Source of the DNA: Reyranella sp.
GTDB lineage: Bacteria; Pseudomonadota; Alphaproteobacteria; Reyranellales; Reyranellaceae
Assembly (NCBI GenBank): GCA_016780605.1
Contig: JADHLS010000322.1
Location: 1 to 6,284, forward strand
DNA: 6,284 nucleotides
Direction of reading: 5' to 3'
A program made the translations under genes and the position numbers. Shown one piece after another: positions 1 through 4,737 of the stretch. The notes beneath the pieces were generated by a model, which saw only the letters and a program-made list of their open reading frames with translations, did no database searches and was not told the origin of the DNA. Positions within the stretch are counted from its first letter, which is position 1, and each line of letters begins with the position of its first letter.

Positions 1-503
1 TCAACGACGGCGACGTGATCCAGGGCGATGGCTGGAACGTCGAGGCCGTGCATACGCCTGGTCACATCTCCAACCATCTCTGCTTTGCCCTGAAGGAAGA
101 CAAGGCGCTGCTGTCGGGCGATCACGTCATGGGCTGGTCGACGGCGGTGATCTCGCCGCCCGACGGCAACATGGCGGACTACTTCGCGTCCTTGCGCAAG
201 CTCCTGCCGCGCGATGAGGCGCTGTACATCCCCACGCACGGGGCCGAGATCCGCAATCCCGTCCCGTTCGTGCAGTCCTACATCGAGCATCGGCTTGGCC
301 GCGAAGCCCAGATCATGGCGCGGCTAAAGGAAGGGCCGCAGACCATCCCGCAGATGGTGGCCAAGAACTACGCCGACACGCCGATCCACCTGCACGCCGC
401 TGCTGGCCGCTCGATGCTGGCGCATCTCATCCAGATGGCCAAGGACGGTCGAGTCAGGACCGACGACGGCCAGGCGCGGATCGACAGTACGTATCGGCTC
501 TAG
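1..503 (+). CDS. MBL-fold hydrolase, LACTB2-like (5'-partial)
   Basis: C-terminal part of a metallo-beta-lactamase-fold hydrolase. The reading frame is open from the left edge (first full codon at base 3), so the true start and the HxHxDH metal motif lie outside the window. Visible metal-binding motifs are HTPGH at 51-65 (motif 3 His), SGDH at 114-125 (motif 4 bridging Asp) and PTHG at 231-242 (motif 5 His). After about base 280 comes a helical tail of some 70 residues, rich in Leu, Ala and His and ending just before the stop. It fits the winged-helix domain that follows the catalytic domain in LACTB2-type proteins. Family members hydrolyse thioesters or phosphodiesters (glyoxalase II-like and RNase-like relatives); the substrate here cannot be read from sequence. 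The gene converges on the GFA-family gene, with a palindrome in the gap. Fold and metal site are confident; the specific reaction is not. Confidence 0.88.
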   Translation, partial: NDGDVIQGDGWNVEAVHTPGHISNHLCFALKEDKALLSGDHVMGWSTAVISPPDGNMADYFASLRKLLPRDEALYIPTHGAEIRNPVPFVQSYIEHRLGREAQIMARLKEGPQTIPQMVAKNYADTPIHLHAAAGRSMLAHLIQMAKDGRVRTDDGQARIDSTYRL

Positions 504-527
504 GCATTGTAGCCAGAAGTCCGCGCC

Positions 528-563
528 TCATGTTCCTCTCCCCCAAGGGGGAGAGGAACATGA
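528..563. repeat. Perfect 17-bp palindrome in convergent gap, possible bidirectional terminator
   Basis: The arms at 528-544 and 547-563 are exact reverse complements separated by only two bases (AA). The sequence is a pyrimidine run (TCATGTTCCTCTCCCCC) facing its purine complement. It lies 24 bp after the MBL-fold stop codon and 20 bp before the GFA-gene stop codon, so it would form a strong hairpin in both transcripts. No T-run follows on either strand, so it is not a textbook intrinsic terminator. It may instead be a dispersed palindromic repeat that blocks read-through. Similar CCTCTCCCC/GGGGAGAGG palindromes are familiar between genes in alphaproteobacteria. The palindrome is certain; the function is inferred. 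Confidence 0.8.
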
Positions 564-583
564 CCAGCTTGAGGTGACGGTCG

Positions 584-1000
584 TCACGTCGCCAACTTCG
601 GCTCGAACCCCGGCACCCACTTCGGGTACTGCGGTAGATCGTCGGTGATCTCGTGCCACGGCGCCTTGGAGGACGTGAAGACGTGCAGGCGCGGCCGCAC
701 GCCCGGATCGTTGTCGAACAGGCCGGCCGGGATGCTCACTGTCGGGAGATACGGCGCCTGCCCGGGAACCATCGAGCCGCAGGTCCGGCAGAACTTGCGG
801 AAGCTGCCCAGCGATGATTCGTAGGTGCTGATGTTGTCTTCGCCGGCCAGCCAGCGAAATTTGTCCTTCTCGACATGGACGTAGGTCGCGACGCTCGCCG
901 CGGTGAGCTTGCGGCAATTCACGCAATGGCAGTGGGTCATCGACCGCGCCGCCTCGATCTCGAAGCGGACGGTGCCGCAGGCGCAACTTCCTTTGATCAT
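584..1000 (-). CDS. GFA/CENP-V-family zinc protein
   Basis: A 138-residue protein of the glutathione-dependent formaldehyde-activating (GFA) / CENP-V fold, about the usual size for a single-domain member. The Cys pattern is complete: C6 and C8 (CACG) with C71 and C74 (CRTCG) for the structural zinc, and C24, C26 and C29 (CHCVNC) for the second, catalytic-type zinc. Gfa itself was described as promoting S-hydroxymethylglutathione formation, but most family members are uncharacterised, and no formaldehyde-pathway gene (such as adhC/frmA) is adjacent, so the substrate is unknown. The start at 1000 is chosen because an ideal GGAGGA Shine-Dalgarno sits four bases upstream and the conserved domain begins at once with MIKGSCACG. 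An ATG eight codons upstream (1024) would place that Shine-Dalgarno inside the coding region. The gene is divergent from the SDR gene and convergent with the MBL-fold gene. Confidence 0.88.
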   Translation of the reverse strand: MIKGSCACGTVRFEIEAARSMTHCHCVNCRKLTAASVATYVHVEKDKFRWLAGEDNISTYESSLGSFRKFCRTCGSMVPGQAPYLPTVSIPAGLFDNDPGVRPRLHVFTSSKAPWHEITDDLPQYPKWVPGFEPKLAT

Positions 1001-1004
1001 CGAG

Positions 1005-1010
1005 TCCTCC
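1005..1010 (-). promoter_or_regulatory. Shine-Dalgarno GGAGGA of the GFA-family gene
   Basis: Read on the minus strand, GGAGGA is followed by CTCG and then ATG at 1000. This near-perfect match to the anti-Shine-Dalgarno at a workable spacing fixes the start at 1000 rather than at the in-frame ATG at 1024. Confidence 0.75.
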
Positions 1011-1026
1011 GTGCCGCGGGACATCC

Positions 1027-1032
1027 TATGAT
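1027..1032. promoter_or_regulatory. AT island in divergent gap, possible -10 element
   Basis: The 59-bp gap between the GFA start and the SDR start holds one AT-rich island. On the plus strand TATGAT (1027-1032) matches five of six bases of the sigma-70 -10 consensus and would give an SDR leader of about 20 nt. On the minus strand the overlapping TATCAT could serve the GFA gene. No convincing -35 hexamer lies 16-18 bp upstream in either direction, so the call is tentative. Confidence 0.3.
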
Positions 1033-1059
1033 AACGTCCAGCCCGAAAGGAAACGCCCC

Positions 1060-1833
1060 ATGGATATGAAGCTCTCCGGCAAGACGGTCCTCATCACCGG
1101 CGGCAGCCGCGGCATCGGCTTTGCCTGCGCCATGGCCTTCGCCAGCGAAGGCTGCGCCGTCCACATCGCCTCGCGATCGAAAGACTCGCTAGAATCGGCG
1201 CGGGAGAAGATCCGAGCGCGGCACAACGTGCCGGTCGAGATCCATGCCGCCGACTTCTCCAAGGGCGACACGGTCCGCTCGGTGGTCGACGCCGTCGGCC
1301 ATGCCGACATCCTGGTCAACAATGCCGGCGCCATCCCGCGCGGCGACATCTTCGCCATGACCGAGCCCAAGTGGCGCGAGTCCTGGGAGCTGAAGGTCTT
1401 CGGCTACATCAACGCCACGCGCGCCATGCTGGAGAAGATGTACGCGCGCAAGAAGGGCGCCATCGTCAACATCATTGGTCTCGCGGGCGAGAGCTATAAT
1501 TACGACTATGTCACCGGCACGATGGGCAATGCCAGTCTGATGGCCTTCACGCGCGCCGTGGGCTCGCGCAGCGTCGATCACGGCGTGCGCGTGGTAGCGA
1601 TCAACCCGCCGGCCACGCGCACGGACCGCATGCTCACCCTGCTGCGCGGCCAGGCCGAGCAGAAGTTCGGCGATCCCGAGCGCTGGCCCGAGCTCACCAA
1701 GCACATGCCCTTCGGCCGCGCCGCCGAGCCCGATGAGGTCGCCGACCTCGCGGTGTTCCTGGCATCGGACCGCGCGAGCTACATCAGCGGTGTGGTGATG
1801 ACGCTCGACGGAGGCCAAGCCGCGCGGCACTGA
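1060..1833 (+). CDS. SDR-fold protein lacking the catalytic tetrad
   Basis: A 257-residue short-chain dehydrogenase/reductase-fold protein of classical SDR length. The dinucleotide-binding features are intact: TGGSRGIG at residues 13-20, a basic R39 after strand 2 (suggesting NADP(H)), D65 and NNAG at 87-90. Without gaps, the catalytic tetrad aligns to K112 (usual Asn), G140 (usual Ser, in VNIIG), G153 (usual Tyr) and N157 (usual Lys, in GTMGN). All four are therefore replaced, while the following helix (ASLMAFTRAVG) and the C-terminal LASDRASYISG...LDGG motif are standard. It may bind a nucleotide without classical SDR chemistry, or use other residues such as the tyrosines at 146, 148 and 150. 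The start at 1060 follows an AAAGGAAA ribosome site; M3 (1066) is an alternative. Transcription appears monocistronic. The fold is certain; calling it an oxidoreductase would go beyond the evidence. Confidence 0.9.
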   Translation: MDMKLSGKTVLITGGSRGIGFACAMAFASEGCAVHIASRSKDSLESAREKIRARHNVPVEIHAADFSKGDTVRSVVDAVGHADILVNNAGAIPRGDIFAMTEPKWRESWELKVFGYINATRAMLEKMYARKKGAIVNIIGLAGESYNYDYVTGTMGNASLMAFTRAVGSRSVDHGVRVVAINPPATRTDRMLTLLRGQAEQKFGDPERWPELTKHMPFGRAAEPDEVADLAVFLASDRASYISGVVMTLDGGQAARH

Positions 1834-1837
1834 CTCA

Positions 1838-1920
1838 TGCCGGGAGCGCGGCACTCCAGTGCCGCTCATACGGTGTCGAGACAGGACATGATGCGCCACT
1901 GAAGTGACGCGCTCCCGGCA
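1838..1920. repeat. Compound palindromic element between convergent genes
   Basis: Outer 13-bp arms (TGCCGGGAGCGCG at 1838-1850 and its exact reverse complement at 1908-1920) enclose two further hairpins. One is perfect, with 8-bp arms at 1848-1855 and 1858-1865. The other has 8-bp arms with one mismatch at 1893-1900 and 1903-1910. The two inner hairpins are also alike, matching at 14 of 18 positions, and read roughly GCGSCACT-NN-AGTGMCGC. Because inner and outer arms overlap by a few bases, the strand can fold as one branched structure or as two separate hairpins. The element begins 5 bp after the SDR stop and ends 4 bp before the barrel-protein stop, so it nearly fills the gap. A bidirectional terminator or a REP/BIME-like dispersed element are both reasonable; there is no T-run. 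Confidence 0.8.
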
Positions 1921-1924
1921 AACA

Positions 1925-2551
1925 CTAGAAGTGATAGTTCACGCCGACCCGGATCAGATTGCCGTTGCCAGTCTCGCCGGGAAACAACGACACGCTCGGC
2001 GCACCCATGTAGAGGTACTCGATCTTGGTCGACCAACGATCGCTGATCATGCACTCGACGCCGCCGCCGACGGTCCAGGTCCAGTAGTTGACGCTGTTGC
2101 CGAACGGCCCGTCGATGCTGTGCTGGCCCCACACCGCGCCGCCGGTCACGTAAGGCATCACCGAGCCCACGGCATAGCCGGCACGAAGACGCATGGTGCT
2201 GAACCACGGCGTCCGTTCGGTGGCGCTGTTGTTGCCGAAGCGACCGGGGCCGCCGCTCAGCCCCGCGGCGTAGGTCGAATCCTGGAAGTCGACTTCGCCG
2301 CCGAGGATGACGGGACCGAAGAGGTAGTTGTAGCCACCCTGCACGCCGCCTGCGAAGCCGCTGCCGGTGCCGGAGGCGCCGCCGAAGCCGCCATTCGGCG
2401 GCACCGAGGTATTTCCGAACAGGCCGCCCGCATTGAGACCGGCGTAGAAGCCGCTCCACGACGCGGCCGGCGGTTGCTGCTGTGCGGCGACGGGCGCTGC
2501 CGCCGTCACGACGGCTGCGATGGCCAGTGCGAATGTAGTACGCATACGCAT
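1925..2551 (-). CDS. Outer-membrane beta-barrel protein, Omp31/Omp25-like
   Basis: A 208-residue precursor. Residues 1-23 form a Sec signal peptide: MRMR, a hydrophobic Ala/Val core, then cleavage probably after VAA before QQQ. The mature part opens with WSGFYAGLNAGG, the usual first strand of small alphaproteobacterial barrel proteins. It continues with Gly- and aromatic-rich alternating strands, including GGEVDFQ, TMRLRAGYAVG, PYVTGGAVWG and WSTKIEYLYMG. It ends in RVGVNYHF, with the C-terminal Phe expected for BAM-dependent insertion. About eight strands fit the size. Members are structural or immunogenic surface proteins; a specific ligand or pore function cannot be assigned. The ATG at 2551 is chosen because GGAG (2559-2562) stands seven bases upstream; the ATG two codons later (2545) would still leave a signal peptide. 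Longer in-frame starts up to 2827 would put 92 Arg-rich residues before the signal peptide and are unlikely. The gene is divergent from recQ. Confidence 0.9.
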   Translation of the reverse strand: MRMRTTFALAIAAVVTAAAPVAAQQQPPAASWSGFYAGLNAGGLFGNTSVPPNGGFGGASGTGSGFAGGVQGGYNYLFGPVILGGEVDFQDSTYAAGLSGGPGRFGNNSATERTPWFSTMRLRAGYAVGSVMPYVTGGAVWGQHSIDGPFGNSVNYWTWTVGGGVECMISDRWSTKIEYLYMGAPSVSLFPGETGNGNLIRVGVNYHF

Positions 2552-2562
2552 TGATCGACTCC

Positions 2563-2574
2563 ACGACTGTTGAC
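2563..2574 (+). repeat. 12-bp direct repeat, copy 1
   Basis: ACGACTGTTGAC, identical to copy 2 at 2746-2757 and 183 bp apart start to start. This copy would lie in the 5' leader of the barrel-protein gene, directly next to its GGAG ribosome site (2559-2562). Confidence 0.6.
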
Positions 2575-2745
2575 CATGACCAGTACGTGAAGCGGGGAAG
2601 GAACGTCCCTCGATGCGGCGAGCGCGCGCACGCGAACTCATCGTGAATGGAATGCGGCGGAATGGAGCCCGACGTTCACGTGCAGTGCGCGGGTATTGCC
2701 GTTCACTTTGCTGCCTTGGATTGGTGGCGACTCGTGTTGCCACTG

Positions 2746-2757
2746 ACGACTGTTGAC
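2746..2757 (+). repeat. 12-bp direct repeat, copy 2
   Basis: ACGACTGTTGAC, identical to copy 1 at 2563-2574. This copy overlaps the TTGACA hexamer (2753-2758) upstream of recQ, where a bound protein could affect recQ transcription. Confidence 0.6.
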
Positions 2758-2802
2758 AAGTTATTCCCCCGCAAGCGCCGCCCGGCGCTAGTGTGCGCCA
2801 AC

Positions 2803-4626
2803 ATGTTCGACGCCCGCGCCAACGCATCGGCCCTGCTGCATTCGGTCTTCGGCTTCAACGAATTCCGGCCTGGCCAGGAAGAGATCGTGAGCGCCGTGCT
2901 GGCCGGCGAGGATGTGCTGGCCGTGATGCCGACTGGCAGCGGCAAGTCGCTGTGCTACCAGCTGCCCGCCATTGCCCGGCCCGGTCTCACGCTCGTCGTA
3001 TCGCCGCTGATCGCCCTGATGCGCGACCAGGTGCGGGCGCTGACGGCGGCGGGCGTCGCCGCCGGCAGCCTCAACTCGAGCAACGAGCCCGCCGAGAATT
3101 CCCGCGTGATGGGCCTGCTGCGCCGTCGTGAGCTCCGCCTGCTCTATGTCGCGCCCGAGCGGCTGGCGCGGCCCGACACGGTCGAGATGCTGGCCGAGAG
3201 CCACGTCTCGATGATGGCGATCGACGAGGCTCATTGCGTCTCGCAATGGGGCCACGACTTCCGGCCGGAGTACCTGTCGCTCGGCAATCTCGCGCGCCAG
3301 ATTGGCGGCCGCCTGCAGACGCTGGCCTTCACCGCGACCGCCGATGCGCCGACACGCAATGACATCGTCGACAAGCTCTTCGCCACGCCGCCACGCGTGT
3401 TCGTCCGGAGCTTCGACCGGCCGAACCTGCGGCTCGCCTTCAAGCCCAAGGAGCGCTCGTCGCGCCAGGTCCTGAGTTTCGTGCGCAGTCACGAGGCCGA
3501 GAGCGGCATCGTCTACTGCGCCTCGCGCCGCAAGGTCGAGGAGCTCGCGGAGGCGCTGAAGGCCGCCGGCGTCAACGCGCTGCCCTATCACGCCGGCCTC
3601 GACAAGGCGGTGCGCGACGCCAACCAGGACGTCTTCCAGCAGGAGGATGGCGTGGTGATGACGGCGACCGTCGCCTTCGGCATGGGCATCGATAAGCCCG
3701 ACGTGCGCTTCGTCTGTCATGCCGACCTGCCGGCCAACGTCGAGGCCTACTACCAGGAGATCGGTCGCGCCGGTCGCGACGGGTTGCCGGCCGACACGCT
3801 CACGCTCTACAGCCTGGGCGACATGCAGTTGCGCCGCCTGCAGATCGAGCAGAGCGAATCGCCCGACGAGCGCAAGCGCATCGAGCGCCAGCGCCTGGGT
3901 GCGCTGCTGGCGCTCGCCGAAGCGCCGCGCTGCCGGCGCCAGACGCTGCTTGCCTATTTCGGCGAGGCGTCCGAGCCGTGCGGCAACTGCGACCTCTGCC
4001 AGGAAGGCATTGAGCGCTACGACGGCACAATCGAAGCGCAGAAGGCGATGTCGGCCATCGTGCGCACTGGCGAGCGTTTCGGCATGGAGCATCTGGTGGC
4101 GCTGCTGCTGGGCGAGCGCACCGACAACATCCAGAAGTTCAACCATGACCGACTGCCGACCTTTGGCGTCGGTGCCGGTCGCAAGGCCGGCGAATGGCGC
4201 TCGATCTTCCGCCAGCTCTCGGCCACCGGCCTGATCGCCCAGGACCTGATGGAGCATGGCCGCTGGTGGGTGACCGACGAGGGTTGGCAGGTCCTGAAGG
4301 GCAAGGCCACGATCGAGCTGCGCAAGGACGCCGCCGCCGCCGCGGCCAAAGCCTCGCGCCGCGACAAGCGCGCCGCCGTTGCATCCGCCGTGGTGAGCGA
4401 GGCGGACGCCAAACTGTTCGAGGCCCTGAAGGCACTGCGCACCCGGCTCGCCCAGGAGCAGAAGGTGCCGGCCTACGTGGTTTTCTCCGACCGCACCCTG
4501 GCCGAGCTCGCCACTCACCGGCCGCAGACCGCGCGGGCGTTCCGCGAGATCCACGGGGTGGGTGATGCGAAGGTCGAACGCTACGGCGCGGCCTTCCTCG
4601 ACCTCGTCCAGGCCCACGCCCGCTGA
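2803..4626 (+). CDS. recQ: ATP-dependent DNA helicase RecQ
   Basis: A 607-residue 3'-5' DNA helicase acting in recombination and stalled-fork repair, close to the E. coli RecQ length with the same domain order. Superfamily 2 motifs: FNEFRPGQ (18-25, motif 0), PTGSGKS (43-49, Walker A), SPLIALMRDQ (67-76), DEAH (141-144) followed by the RecQ aromatic loop CVSQWGHDFRPEY, AFTATA (175-180), IVYCASRRK (236-244), TVAFGMGIDKPDVRF (289-303) and QEIGRAGRDG (318-327, with the arginine finger). The zinc site is C377, C393, C396 and C399. A winged-helix RQC domain follows to about 500, then an Ala/Lys/Arg-rich linker (about 508-530) and an HRDC domain (about 536-605, with IHGVGDAKVERYG). No catalytic residue is missing. 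The ATG at 2803 is chosen because RecQ homology begins there; the preceding ribosome site is weak, and an in-frame GTG at 2791 is possible. It stands alone, divergent from the barrel gene. Confidence 0.96.
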   Translation: MFDARANASALLHSVFGFNEFRPGQEEIVSAVLAGEDVLAVMPTGSGKSLCYQLPAIARPGLTLVVSPLIALMRDQVRALTAAGVAAGSLNSSNEPAENSRVMGLLRRRELRLLYVAPERLARPDTVEMLAESHVSMMAIDEAHCVSQWGHDFRPEYLSLGNLARQIGGRLQTLAFTATADAPTRNDIVDKLFATPPRVFVRSFDRPNLRLAFKPKERSSRQVLSFVRSHEAESGIVYCASRRKVEELAEALKAAGVNALPYHAGLDKAVRDANQDVFQQEDGVVMTATVAFGMGIDKPDVRFVCHADLPANVEAYYQEIGRAGRDGLPADTLTLYSLGDMQLRRLQIEQSESPDERKRIERQRLGALLALAEAPRCRRQTLLAYFGEASEPCGNCDLCQEGIERYDGTIEAQKAMSAIVRTGERFGMEHLVALLLGERTDNIQKFNHDRLPTFGVGAGRKAGEWRSIFRQLSATGLIAQDLMEHGRWWVTDEGWQVLKGKATIELRKDAAAAAAKASRRDKRAAVASAVVSEADAKLFEALKALRTRLAQEQKVPAYVVFSDRTLAELATHRPQTARAFREIHGVGDAKVERYGAAFLDLVQAHAR

Positions 4627-4637
4627 CCTTGTCGCCG

Positions 4638-4662
4638 GGAACTTCGGCCCGGCAGCGCCGTT
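4638..4662 (+). promoter_or_regulatory. EcfG-type general stress response promoter
   Basis: GGAAC at 4638-4642 and CGTT at 4659-4662 are separated by exactly 16 bp, matching the alphaproteobacterial EcfG/sigma-T consensus GGAAC-N16-17-CGTT. Transcription would start near 4669, giving a leader of roughly 70 nt to the KaiC-like ATG at 4738. The motif stands in the gap after recQ, on the correct strand and at a sensible distance. EcfG is released by the PhyR-NepR partner switch under stress, so the downstream operon is predicted to be stress-induced. The match is seen directly; activity is inferred. Confidence 0.65.
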
Positions 4663-4737
4663 AAAAGGCGCGCGCTACCGGCAAATCCGCCTGTCGTGCG
4701 GCCCAATGAGTGGGCAGTGAGGTGATGGAGCGACACC

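Larger units (their letters stand above)
2552..2802. promoter_or_regulatory. 251-bp divergent regulatory region (barrel gene / recQ)
   Basis: No credible gene lies here. It should carry both promoters. ACGACTGTTGAC occurs exactly twice in the same orientation, at 2563-2574 (just upstream of the barrel-gene ribosome site) and at 2746-2757 (45 bp before the recQ ATG). CGTTCAC also occurs twice (2673-2679 and 2700-2706). A consensus -35 hexamer TTGACA is at 2753-2758 on the recQ strand, but no good -10 follows at 16-18 bp, so a sigma-70 promoter is only possible. Promoter positions are not resolved; that the region is regulatory follows from the divergent arrangement. Confidence 0.5.

Noticed and set aside
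1..1833. A formaldehyde or glutathione detoxification cluster (MBL-fold + GFA + SDR)
   Set aside because: The three genes alternate in strand and so do not form an operon, the SDR lacks its active site, and the MBL-fold protein looks LACTB2-like rather than like a committed glutathione thioesterase.
1189..1899. Antisense frame of about 236 codons over the SDR gene
   Set aside because: His-, Ala- and Arg-rich translation without motifs, lying over a well-supported gene and running into the palindromic repeat.
2563..2757. Target-site duplication flanking a small inserted element
   Set aside because: The two 12-mers could be such a duplication, but the bases just inside them show no terminal inverted repeat and there is no transposase remnant.
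2647..2802. 52-residue N-terminal extension of RecQ from the ATG at 2647
   Set aside because: The extra residues do not resemble RecQ, the stretch looks like intergenic DNA with a repeat and a -35-like hexamer, and starting at 2803 gives the usual RecQ length.
2552..2802. SOS (LexA) box controlling recQ
   Set aside because: I looked for the alphaproteobacterial GTTC-N7-GTTC pattern. The two CGTTCAC copies (2673 and 2700) are too far apart and neither has a partner seven bases away.
2788..4617. Very long open frame (about 609 codons) antisense to recQ
   Set aside because: It mirrors recQ codon by codon in GC-rich DNA, has no recognisable domain, and the plus-strand protein is an unmistakable RecQ. 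It is a shadow frame.
4634..4675. Intrinsic terminator of recQ
   Set aside because: GCCGGG/CCCGGC (4634-4639 with 4648-4653) and GCGCC/GGCGC (4655-4659 with 4667-4671) can form small hairpins after the recQ stop, but neither has a T-run and both overlap the better-supported EcfG-type promoter.
4701..4715. Riboswitch or structured leader before the KaiC-like gene
   Set aside because: Only a 5-bp GCCCA/TGGGC hairpin with a 5-nt loop is visible; it is too small to support a regulatory RNA call.
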